A stretch of 7,427 bases of DNA, taken from Thermus kawarayensis JCM 12314 (GTDB taxonomy: Bacteria; Deinococcota; Deinococci; Deinococcales; Thermaceae). The stretch spans positions 1 to 7,427 of the forward strand of contig BBBL01000072.1 in NCBI GenBank assembly GCA_001311545.1, written 5' to 3'. The translations under genes and the position numbers were made by a program. This document shows positions 1-6,510 of the stretch, one piece after another (the stretch's first letter is position 1; each line of letters begins with the position of its first letter). Below the pieces are notes generated by a model. That model was given only the letters and a program-made list of their open reading frames with translations. It was not told the origin of the DNA and made no database searches.

Positions 1-279
1 CCGCACGCCCCGGGCGGGGAGGAGGCGGAGGGCGAGGGCGAGCCTTTCCGCCAGGGAAAAAGAGGGGCGCGGGGAAGAGGAGGAGTGGACCGCCCGGGTG
101 AAGAGGAAGCTGGCGGCCCAAATGAGGGCGAGGTCCTTGTCCACCCAGGCGAAGAGTAGGAAGAAGACCAAGGGGAAAAGGACCAGGAGGAGGTCCACTC
201 CCAGCCCCTCCCGCCAGAGGAGGCGAAGCTTTAGCCCGAGGTGGCCTCCGGCCGCGGCTTTCGGTTCGGCGCACTCCAT
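1..279 (-). CDS. Unrecognised membrane protein, N-terminal 93 residues, cut by left window edge
   Basis: An open frame runs from an ATG at 279 down to base 1, exactly 93 codons, with no stop, so the gene continues outside the window. The start is supported by GGAGGT followed by six bases and then ATG. The protein begins MECAEPKAAAGGH, then has a basic stretch (KLRLLWREG) followed by two hydrophobic segments. The first is around residues 28-45 (LLLVLFPLVFFLLFAW), the second around 49-60 (LALIWAASFLF). They are separated by the short charged turn VDKD. After that comes a Ser/Pro-rich linker and an Arg/Leu-rich stretch. Codons end mostly in G or C, as in the neighbouring genes. This points to an inner-membrane protein with at least two helices near its N terminus. 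I do not recognise the family. The gene is divergent from phoA and shares its 355-base upstream region. Confidence 0.72.
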   Translation of the reverse strand, partial: MECAEPKAAAGGHLGLKLRLLWREGLGVDLLLVLFPLVFFLLFAWVDKDLALIWAASFLFTRAVHSSSSPRPSFSLAERLALALRLLPARGVR

Positions 280-329
280 TCCTCGACCTCCACGGATGGG
301 TTCCGGCCGCCCTTAGAGAAAAGAATAAT

Positions 330-380
330 CCTCCGGTCTTCAGACCGGGGACACATGGACTTCCCCACGTCTGCCGGAGG
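330..380. other. Long imperfect hairpin, possible IS200/IS605-type terminal relic
   Basis: Two nested structures are visible. A compact palindrome has arms CCGGTCT (333-339) and AGACCGG (342-348). An alternative longer fold pairs CCTCCGG (330-336) with CCGGAGG (374-380), CAGAC (341-345) with GTCTG (369-373), and GGGGA (347-351) with TCCCC (362-366), leaving a 10-base loop. The start of the region (GAATAATCC, then a GTCTTCAGAC core) resembles the hairpin found at the right end of many IS200/IS605 tnpB elements, where it also forms the 3' part of the guide RNA. That likeness is from memory and is an inference. No transposase or tnpB reading frame lies beside it, so at most this is a relic or a miniature derivative. 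It could instead be a structured leader or terminator between the divergent genes. Confidence 0.4.
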
Positions 381-412
381 CGGACATAGCATGGTGGGCG
401 GTCGTCTCGCGG

Positions 413-418
413 TATCAT
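413..418 (+). promoter_or_regulatory. Possible -10 element (TATCAT) in the phoA upstream region
   Basis: TATCAT matches five of six bases of the TATAAT consensus and stands out in a GC-rich stretch. No good -35 lies 16-18 bases upstream. If used it would give phoA an untranslated leader of about 210 bases. A short hairpin, GTGTGC (423-428) with GCGCAC (436-441), follows directly. Apart from the hairpin at 330-380, this element and the repeats at 582-602, I see nothing else in the 280-634 gap. The open frames crossing the gap use codons that are rare in the neighbouring genes. Confidence 0.22.
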
Positions 419-581
419 GCGCGTGTGCCCGAAGAGCGCACCCGAGTCCCAGGGCGAATACCAGGATTAATTCGGGGTGCGGTAGGGGGTGTGTGGGCGA
501 TCTTGGCCGCCTTTGGCCTCTCCCACCGGCTTTCCCCTGGGGAACACCTCTCACGCCGACGGCCGGGGCCGGCCACGCCCA

Positions 582-602
582 CCCCTGACGCTCCCCTGAC
601 AG
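582..602. promoter_or_regulatory. Tandem 11-base-period repeat upstream of phoA, candidate Pho box
   Basis: CCCCTGAC occurs at 582-589 and again at 593-600, exactly 11 bases apart. On the minus strand this reads CTGTCAG-GGGA-GCGTCAG, that is, two 7-base units separated by 4 bases. PhoB-type boxes have the same architecture (CTGTCAT units with an 11-base period). A weak -10-like CAGGAT (611-616) starts ten bases downstream of the block. The location, 33 bases before the start codon of an alkaline phosphatase gene, fits phosphate-starvation control by a PhoB/PhoR-type system. One caveat is that the E. coli-like unit reads on the strand opposite to phoA, and I do not know the Thermus consensus. 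The repeat is seen directly; the regulator is inferred. Confidence 0.45.
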
Positions 603-634
603 GGGCCCTTCAGGATGGAACCTGGAGGTGAGGG

Positions 635-2138
635 ATGAAGCGCAGGGATATCCTGAAAGGCGGTTTGGCGGCGGGGACCCTGGCCCTTTTGCCCAGGGGT
701 GTGGCCCAGGGAGCGCCGCAGAACCAGCCCGCTCTCGGGCGGAGGTACCGGAACCTCATCGTCTTCGTTTACGACGGCTTTTCCTGGGAGGATTACGCCA
801 TCGCCCAGGCCTTCGCCCGCAGGCGCCAGGGGCGGGTTTTGACCCTGGAGAGGCTCCTCTCCCGCTACCCCACGGGCTTGGTGAACACCTACAGCCTGAC
901 GAGCTACGTCACCGAGTCCAGCGCCGCCGGGAACGCTCTTTCCTGCGGCGTGAAGACGGTGAACGGGGGCCTGGCCATCCACGCCGACGGCACGCCCCTC
1001 AAACCCTTCTTCGCCGCCGCCAAGGAGGCGGGGAAGGCGGTGGGCCTGGTGACCACCACCACCGTCACCCACGCCACCCCGGCGAGCTTCGTGGTCTCCA
1101 ACCCCGACCGGAACGCCGAGGAAAGGATCGCCGAGCAGTACCTGGACTTCGGCGCCGAGGTCTACCTTGGGGGAGGGGACCGGTTCTTCAACCCGGAGAA
1201 GCGGAAGGACAAGAAAGACCTCTACGCTCTTTTCGCCCAGCGGGGCTACGGGGTGGTGCGCACCCCTGAGGAGCTTTCCCGGACCAACGCCAGCAAGCTC
1301 CTCGGCGTTTTCTGGGACAGCCACGTGCCTATGAGATCGACCGGCGCTTCCAGGGGCTCAAGGTGCCGAGCCTCAAGGAGATGGTCCAGGCGGCCCTGCC
1401 CCGCCTTGCCGCCGCCCGCCAGGCTTCGTTCTCCAGGTGGAGGCGGGCCGGATCGACCACGCCAACCACTTGAACGACGCCGGGGCCACCCTATGGGACG
1501 TCCTGGCCGCCGACGAAACCTTGGACCTCCTGGCGGGCTTCGTGGACCAGCACCCGGACACCCTTCTCCTCCTGGTCTCCGACCACGCCACCGGGGTGGG
1601 CGGCCTGTATGGGGCGGGCCGCAGCTACCTGGAGAGCTCCCTCGGCCTGGACCTCCTAGAGCCCCAGCGGGCCAGCTTCGAGCAGATGCGGCGGGCCCTC
1701 GGGGGTAGCCCCGACGCCGCCCAGGTGAAGGAGGCCTTCCGGGCCATGAAGGGGGTGGCCCTCCAGGACCAGGAGGCGGAGATGGTGGTGCGGGCCATCC
1801 GGGAGAAGGTGTACTGGCCCGAGGGTGTGCGCCAGGGGGTCCAGCCCGACAACACCATGGCCTGGGCCATGGTCCAGAGGAACGCCAAGAAGCCCGACCG
1901 GCCCAACATCGGCTGGTCCTCGGGGCAGCACACGGCAAGCCCCGTGGTGCTCCTCCTCTACGGCCAGGGCCTCCGCTTCGTGAACCTGGGCCTGGTGGAC
2001 AACACCCACGTTTTCCGCCTCATGGGGGAGGCCCTGGGGATCCGCTACCAGAACCCGGTGATGTCCGAGGAGGAGGCCCTGGAGGTCCTGAAGGCCAGGC
2101 CCCAGGGCATGCGCCACCCCGAGGACGTCTGGGCCTAG
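635..2138 (+). CDS. phoA: Secreted alkaline phosphatase, broken by two 1-base deletions
   Basis: Alkaline phosphatase hydrolyses phosphate monoesters outside the cytoplasm to supply phosphate. The ATG at 635 follows a near-perfect Shine-Dalgarno (GGAGGTGA, 624-631). Residues 1-26 form a twin-arginine (Tat) signal (MKRRDILKGG, then a hydrophobic run ending VAQG), so the protein should be exported folded. Expected metal and catalytic residues, numbered in the repaired protein, are D47 (VYDGFS), the nucleophile S96 in TESSAAGNA, H146 and T148 (THATPASF), E270/D275/H279 (VEAGRIDHANH), D317-H318 (SDHAT) and H433 (SGQHTAS). Two single-base losses break the frame. One is near 1327-1330 (GTGCCTATG, expected GTGCCCTATG). 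The other is near 1421-1423 (CAGGCTTC, expected CAGGGCTTC). Repaired, the protein is 501 residues and ends HPEDVWA, the length I recall for Thermus phosphatases. No active-site residue is lost, so sequencing error is more likely than decay. Confidence 0.93.
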
Positions 2139-2160
2139 AGGCCGGAGGCTCCTCCTTCCC

Positions 2161-2181
2161 CCCCGCCCCGGGCGGGGTTTT
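2161..2181 (+). terminator. Intrinsic terminator of phoA
   Basis: CCCCGCCC (2161-2168) and GGGCGGGG (2170-2177) are perfect reverse complements around one central base. They would fold as a very stable stem of six or seven pairs, followed directly by TTTT (2178-2181). It starts 22 bases after the phoA stop. A second small palindrome, GGAGG-CT-CCTCC (2144-2155), lies just before it. On the opposite strand no T run follows the hairpin, so it probably serves phoA only. Confidence 0.75.
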
Positions 2182-2222
2182 CGCGTAGGTTCTGCCCCCA
2201 AGCCAAGACAAGGGAAGCCGCA

Positions 2223-2243
2223 GGGGCTCCCGAAGAGGCCCCC
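2223..2243 (-). terminator. Possible terminator after the ABC-transporter operon
   Basis: Just downstream of the last operon stop codon the minus strand can pair GGGG with CCCC and CTC with GAG around a TTCGG loop, with one bulged C. A loosely T-rich stretch (CTTCCCTTGTCTTGG) follows after a few bases. There is no clean T run, so termination efficiency is doubtful. Confidence 0.35.
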
Positions 2244-2247
2244 TTCC

Positions 2248-3068
2248 TCACCCCTTCAACCCGGTGAGGACGACACCCTCCACGATCTGACGTTGAAAGA
2301 AGAGAAAGACCAGGAGGACGGGGAGGACCGCGAGGCTCGAGGCGGCATGATCAGGTTCCAGGCCGTGCCTGCCTCGCCGGAGAAGAGGGCGACCCCCACC
2401 GGCAGGGTGCGCATTTCCGGGGTCTGCACCACGATGAGGGGCCAGAGGAAGGCGTTCCAGTTACCCAGAAAGGTGAAGATGCCCAGGGCGGCGAGGGCCG
2501 GGCGCACCAGGGGGAGGCCCACCCGCCTGAAGACCCCAAACTCGGAAAGCCCATCTATCCGGGCGGCGTCAAAGAGATCCTGGGGGAGGGTTTCGAAAAA
2601 CTGCCGCATGAGGAAGACGCCGAAAGCGCTCATGAGGCCGGGAAAGAGGAGGCCCCAGTAGGTGTTGGTCCAGCCCCGCTCTGCGCTCATCACGTACCAG
2701 GGGATCACCAACATCTCCGTGGGCACCATGAGGGTGGAGAGGATGAGGACGAAGACAAGATTTCTGCCGAAGAAACGGAGCCGGGCCAGGGTATAGCCTG
2801 CCAGGCTATCGAAGAAGAGGACGGAGACCGTGGTTACCGTGGCCACCAAGAGGCTGTTTAGGAACCAGCGGGGGAAGCCCGTTCCCCAGAGAACCTGCCG
2901 GTAGTTCTCTAGGGTAGGCTCCTGGGGAAGGAAGCGGAGCGAGAAAAGTTCGGGAAAGGGTTTGAGGGAGGTGAGGACCATCCAGAGAAAAGGGAGGACC
3001 ATTATCCCGCTTCCCAGGGTGAGCAGGGCCAGGGCCAGGAGGTCCCCAAGGCGCCTTCGTTCTCTCAT
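2248..3068 (-). CDS. Carbohydrate ABC transporter permease, MalG/CUT1 type, one frameshift near the C terminus
   Basis: This is the second inner-membrane permease of a binding-protein-dependent importer (BPD_transp_1 family). The ATG at 3068 overlaps the stop of the upstream permease as ATGA, implying translational coupling, so longer upstream reading frames are spurious. The N-terminal sequence MRERRRLGDLLALALLTLGSG is the usual cytoplasmic basic stretch followed by a first helix. SLKP (34-37) and LENY (53-56) are typical of this subfamily. The EAA loop that docks on the ATPase is DAARIDGLSEFGVF...LPLVRP (residues 167-190). About six membrane helices are expected. A base is missing after the ATG that encodes Met241 (plus-strand 2345/2346). 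Adding one G gives AASSLAVLP, a last helix and LTGLKG, with a TGA at 2250-2248. The repaired length of 273 residues is normal for the family. The substrate cannot be read from the sequence. Confidence 0.92.
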
Positions 3069-3952
3069 AGCTCCACCTTCCGGGTGAGAATCCGCAGTTG
3101 CAGAAGGGTGACGAGGAGGATGAGGGCGAAGAGCACCACGGTGACCGCCGCCGCATACCCCAGCTGGAAGCGGAGAAAGGCCAGCTGGTAAATGTAAAGG
3201 GCCAGGGTCAAGGTGCTGTTCAGGGGCCCTCCTTGGTCGGTGAAGTTGAGGTTGACCACCTGGGTGAAAAGCTGCAGATACCCGATGGTGGCGATGACGG
3301 CGGAGAAGACCAGGACCGGGTTGAGGAGAGGCCAGGTAATGTGCCGAAAGAGCCGCCAACCCTCGGCCCCGTCGATCCGGGCCGCCTCATAGTACTGGCG
3401 GGGGATGCTTTCTAAGCCTGCTAGGAAGAGGACCACCTGGAAACCCAGGTTCTGCCAAACCACCACCCAGGTCACGGTGGGCAGGGCCTGGCCGGGGCTT
3501 TGCAGAAAGGGCTGGGGAGGGAGGCCGGCGAGGGCGAGAAGCTCGTTCACCAGGCCGAAGTGGGGGAGAGCATCCAGCTCCACACCCAAGCTACGGCCAC
3601 CGCCGGGGTCACGTAAGGAGCGAAGTAAACTGCCCGGAAGAGGTCCCGGGCACAGGCGTCCTTTGGAGCAGCAAAGCCAGGCCGAGGCCGAGAAAGAGCT
3701 GGGCCGGGACCCCCAAGAGAGCGTAAATGAAGGTGTTGAGAAGGGCCTTTCGGAACAGGGGATCCTCTAGAAGGTGGGCGTAGTGGCTGCGCCCACAAAT
3801 CGCCGGAGGGTGGGGTCCGCATGCCACTCGTAGAGGGAGAGCCAGAGGGCCTGGAAGGCGGGCAGGATGCGGAAGTAGAGGAAAAAGGCCAAGGGAAGTG
3901 CAAGAAAGGCATACGCCCAGAGGCTTTCCCGTCGGCCTAAGGTGAGGCGCAC
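3065..3952 (-). CDS. Carbohydrate ABC transporter permease, MalF/CUT1 type, three frameshifts
   Basis: This is the first inner-membrane permease of the importer. A GTG start at 3952 gives MRLTLGRRESLWAYAFLALPLAFFLYF, a basic tail and first helix. GGAGG lies within the last codons of the preceding gene, whose stop is one base away, so the two are coupled. The EAA loop reads EAARIDGAEGWRLFRHITWPLLNP, followed by the conserved LFTQV...GGPLNSTLTLALYIYQLAF and LGYAAA. Three single-base losses break the frame. The first is near 3790 (FVG, then SHYAHLLEDP). The second lies in 3649-3667, probably GGGG read as GGG (LALLLQ, then DLFRAVYFAPYVTPA). The third is near 3560, beside a CCCCC run on the coding strand (WSWMLSP, then FGLVNELL). 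Restored length is about 296 residues, normal for MalF-like CUT1 permeases without the large extra periplasmic domain. All expected segments are present in order. The substrate is unknown. Confidence 0.9.
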
Positions 3953-3953
3953 C

Positions 3954-5193
3954 CTACCTCCAGAACTGGTCCAGGATCTTTTGCTCCTCCTCGGCGGCCA
4001 TCCTCAGTGACTGGGCCGGGTCCATCCCCTGGAGGAGCACCCGGTTGATGGCGTCCACCATCACCTTGCGCTGGGCGGCTTCATCCACGAAGGGAGTGGC
4101 CTTGGCGTAGCCTAGGCTCAGGACGAAAGGGCCGTAGAGGGGGTTAAGCGAGAGTTTCGGGTCGCGGATCAGAGCCTTGCTGGCCGGGAGTTCCCCCACC
4201 TTTTCCAGCCAGTAACGCTGGGTTTCCTCCGAGGTAAGGAAGGCCAGGAACTTTAGGGCGGCCTCCCGCTTGGGACCGGTGGCGAGGGGGGTAAGGGCGT
4301 GCATCCAGAAGGAGCCGAAGTTGGCCTTCCTACCCCCCGGCCGCTCCACGGGGAGCTCCGCCACACCCCAGTTGAAGCGGGCCCCCTGCTGGACCGTCCC
4401 GATGGCGAAGGACCCGTCCACGATCATGCCGATCTTCCCGGCGATGAACCCGTCCCGGTAGCCGTTGTTGCCCGGGAAGAAGCCCGGAACCCCGATCTCG
4501 TACTTCCGCACCCAGTCGGTGTAAAAGGCTAGGTCCTGATCCCCGCATCGCTCAGGTAGGCCACCTTGCGTCCGTCGTCCGAGTAGGGCCGTCCACCGAA
4601 CTGGCGCAGGAGCACCTCCCGTACCAGGTGGTGGTCCTGACCGTCGGGGGCCACGCCGTAGCCAATCTGCGTGAACCGGTTTCCTTGCTTGACGGTGAGC
4701 CGCTTGGCGGCCTCGAGGAACTCGCTCCAGGTTTTGGGAGGCCCAGCGATTCCGGCCTGCCGGAAGAGGTCCTTGTTGTAGAAAAGGGCCAGGGTGCGGA
4801 CGGCCGTGGGTATACCGTAGAGCCTCCCGGATACCTTGGCTGCCTGGACCATGGGCACGAAAGCCTGGTCTACCTGCTTGGCCCAGTCCTCGGGAAGCGG
4901 GACCAGGTAGCCCGCCTTAGCCCAGGTGGGGGCCCAGCCGTAGTAGAGGTTCACCACGTCCGGACCTGGCCCGCCGGAATGGAAGTGGCCACCTTCTGCT
5001 GGTAGGCATCGTAGGGGAAGGTCTGGTGGAGCACTTTGATCCCGGGGTTTTGCGCCTCAAAGCGCCGGATCAGCTCATTGACGGCCTCCACCTTGGTCTT
5101 GAAGTCGTACTGCCAATAGGTGATGGTGACGGGTTGGGCCAGGGCCTGGATGGAAAGGAAGAGGGCTAGCAGGGCGATCGCACCTTTTACCAT
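3954..5193 (-). CDS. Extracellular solute-binding protein, family 1, of a sugar ABC importer, two frameshifts
   Basis: This is the substrate-capturing subunit of the importer and the first gene of the operon. The ATG at 5193 is preceded by AAAGGAGG with seven bases of spacing. Residues 1-19 (MVKGAIALLALFLSIQALA) form a Sec signal peptide with probable cleavage before QP. There is no lipobox Cys. The mature protein begins VTITYWQY, followed by LIRRFEAQNPGIKV, the hallmark of family 1 binding proteins. Later family segments are YGIPTAVRTLALFYNKDLFRQAG, TWSEFLEAAKRL, FIAGKIGMIVDGSFA and AALKFLAFLTSEETQRYW. One base is missing near 4965 (AGQ, then GPDVVNLYYG). Another is missing at the CCCC run 4541-4544 (YLSDAG, then DQDLAFYTDWV). 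Repaired length is 413 residues, typical of the family. The operon carries two permeases but no ATPase, so a shared CUT1 ATPase encoded elsewhere is inferred. The ligand is probably a sugar or sugar-like compound, but which one is not determinable. Confidence 0.92.
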
Positions 5194-5218
5194 GGTTTGG
5201 CCTCCTTTCTTCCCGGGC

Positions 5219-5247
5219 ATCTTACCATATCCCTTAACGTTCGCCAG
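5219..5247 (-). promoter_or_regulatory. Possible promoter of the ABC-transporter operon
   Basis: On the minus strand TAAGAT (5224-5219) is a fair -10 element. CTGGCG (5247-5242), 17 bases upstream, is a weak -35. The implied transcript would start near 5212 and leave a short leader carrying the Shine-Dalgarno site. TATGGT (5229-5224) is an overlapping alternative. A palindromic AACGTT lies between the two boxes and could be an operator, but it is too short to assign. Confidence 0.35.
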
Positions 5248-5308
5248 CCGAGGTGGCTTTGCAGATCGGGTTGGGCCCGCGAAGGCCAAGGGCCCGCCTT
5301 CCCCTCGT

Positions 5309-5335
5309 CCGCTTCAAGAGGCGGAGCTTTCTTGA
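5309..5335. repeat. Overlapping inverted repeats between the operon promoter and the 5356-5478 remnant
   Basis: CCGCTT (5309-5314) can pair with AGGCGG (5319-5324, one G-T pair) around CAAG. Alternatively TCAAGA (5314-5319) is the reverse complement of TCTTGA (5330-5335). The two folds exclude each other. It may be the terminator of the minus-strand remnant at 5356 or an operator upstream of the ABC operon. Nearby, GGGCCCGC occurs twice around 5275-5298. Confidence 0.25.
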
Positions 5336-5355
5336 GGAAGAGGGGGGCGGGGTGA

Positions 5356-5478
5356 TCACAGGGCGCGGTAGAGGGTGTCGTAGGCGAAGTCCTTCCCCTC
5401 GGCTAAGGCGGAAGCGTTGATGGGGCTTTGGGCTAAAGCTTCTAGAGCACGCAGAAGATGCAGTGGTATCCTTTTCAT
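5356..5478 (-). pseudogene. Short coding remnant of 40 residues, possibly a helix-turn-helix fragment
   Basis: An ATG at 5478 opens a 40-residue frame ending in TGA at 5358-5356. It contains RALEALAQSPIN, ASALAEGKDFAY and DTLYRAL. The pattern (LEALA..., N-A-S-A-L-A, then D-T-L-Y-R-A-L) resembles the winged helix-turn-helix of DUF4143-type ATPases. The intact-looking copy at the right of this window reads LEALALRSGNLLNQTELAREL and then ATVHRYL. That resemblance is my own alignment by eye. No Shine-Dalgarno site precedes the ATG, and the DNA upstream turns AT-rich and non-coding. A truncated remnant of a larger gene is therefore more likely than a functional small protein. The stop falls where a further helix would be expected. 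Confidence 0.35.
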
Positions 5479-5483
5479 TGGGC

Positions 5484-5514
5484 TTTACTGGTCACCGGGG
5501 ATCCATTCTATATT
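5484..5514 (+). promoter_or_regulatory. Promoter of the propeller lipoprotein gene
   Basis: TATATT (5509-5514) is a strong -10 within a conspicuously AT-rich island for this genome. TTTACT (5484-5489) is a possible -35 at a rather long spacing of 19; other choices are weaker. The leader downstream contains the hairpin GTCCGG (5540-5545) with CCGGAC (5556-5561), a 10-base loop and then the Shine-Dalgarno GGGAGG (5573-5578). The hairpin ends 11 bases before the ribosome site, so it could affect translation. Confidence 0.45.
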
Positions 5515-5583
5515 GTTGGTAACTGGCCGCAGCGCGTGAGTCCGGTTTCTTGTCTCCGGACGGAGCTCTTAAGGGAGGGGAGT

Positions 5584-6486
5584 ATGAGGTGGTGGGTTCT
5601 TGGGTTCACGGCGTTGGTCCTGGCGGCCTGTGGCGAGGTGTCTCAGATCCCTGGAACTTCTCCCTGGCGTGAGGTCTCCTCAGGAACCAGCGACAGCCTC
5701 ACGGGAGTCGCCTACGGGAATGGGGTATTCGTGGCGGTGGGAGGGGCGTCCGGCAAGTCTACGATTTTGGTCTCCCGCGACGGCCAAAGCTGGACGCGGG
5801 TTTCCTACGATGCCCAATCCTTCCTCAATGGGATCGCCTACGACAACGGCCTTTTCGTGGCGGTGGGGTTTGACGAAACCATCCTCACCTCGCCGGACGG
5901 GTACTCCTGGACTAAGGTTCATGGCACCGGGTCAGCCCTCCAGTACCTCAACAGGGTGGCCTACGGTGGCGGGCGGTGGGTGGCCACGGGGGCCTTCTCC
6001 CAGCTCCTGGTGTCCCAGGATGCCGGGGCCTCGGCCTGGCAGCGAGTGGATTTGAACGCGCGGGAACTCGTGGGCGTAGTACGGGAACGGCCGCTTCGTG
6101 GTTTCGGGACAGCTAGGCCGCCTCTTCACCTCCACCGATGGGGTGACCTGGCAGGCGGTCTCCTCGGGGACGGACGAAGATCTCGGAGATGCGGTCTTTG
6201 GTGGGGGGCGCTTCCTGGTCTTTGTCCCCTATAGAGGCAAAGCCCTTACCTCAACGGACGGCCTGACCTGGACCGAGGTGAGCGGCTAGGCGCTAGGTCG
6301 GCAACCTACGCCAACGGAAAGTGGGTGGCCGTGGGGTGGGGGGAGAAGGCTTTCCTCTCCCAGGACGGCCTCCGCTGGAGCGAGGAGCCCCTTCCCGGCT
6401 ACAGAAGCCTGAACGCCGTCGCCTACGGCAACGGCCTCTATGTGGCGGTGGGGGATTACGGGCACATTCTGATCCGTAGGGAGTAG
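5584..6486 (+). CDS. Secreted lipoprotein of seven repeats, probable seven-bladed beta-propeller, two frameshifts
   Basis: The ATG at 5584 lies five bases after GGGAGG. MRWWVLGFTALVLAAC is a lipoprotein signal with lipobox LAAC, giving lipidation at Cys16 and anchoring outside the cytoplasm. The rest is seven units of about 40 residues with the pattern L-x-x-VAYGNGxFVAVG, then IL-x-S-x-DG-x-SW-x-x-V. The DG-x-SW segments resemble Asp-box/BNR signatures. Two indels break the frame. Near 6079 a loss of two bases (VGV, then YGNGRFVVSG) fits the repeat best. Near 6284-6286 one base is lost (EVSG, then LGARSATYANG). The restored protein has 301 residues and stops at 6484-6486. No catalytic motif is visible, so a binding or scaffold role is as likely as an enzymatic one. 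I do not recognise a specific named family. Confidence 0.8.
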
Positions 6487-6510
6487 AGGGGTTACGAGGC
6501 CTCGGCGTTT

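Noticed and set aside
425..631. Plus-strand GTG-started frame of 68 residues directly upstream of phoA
   Set aside because: It has many codons ending in A or T and rare codons such as TTA and ATA, no Shine-Dalgarno site and no recognisable motif. It also runs through the repeat block and the phoA ribosome site.
551..1324. Long minus-strand open frame opposite phoA
   Set aside because: It is the antisense shadow of phoA in GC-rich DNA. Its sequence is low-complexity (Gly, Pro, Arg, Val) with no family motif.
1320..1425. Programmed ribosomal frameshifting in phoA
   Set aside because: There is no slippery heptamer with a downstream structure. Two shifts in the same direction occur 95 bases apart, and similar breaks occur in five unrelated genes.
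1246..1938. Minus-strand open frame of 230 residues opposite the middle of phoA
   Set aside because: It is Pro/Gly/Arg-rich shadow sequence. The plus strand carries clear phosphatase motifs over the same bases.
2256..3359. Single minus-strand protein of 367 residues covering the MalG-like permease with an extra N-terminal 94 residues
   Set aside because: The extra N-terminal part is the MalF-like gene read in the wrong frame, and its last residues follow a frameshift. The real start is the ATG at 3068 overlapping the previous stop.
5219..5247. LacI-type operator around the AACGTT palindrome in the ABC operon promoter
   Set aside because: Symmetry extends only over six bases, which is too short to distinguish from chance.
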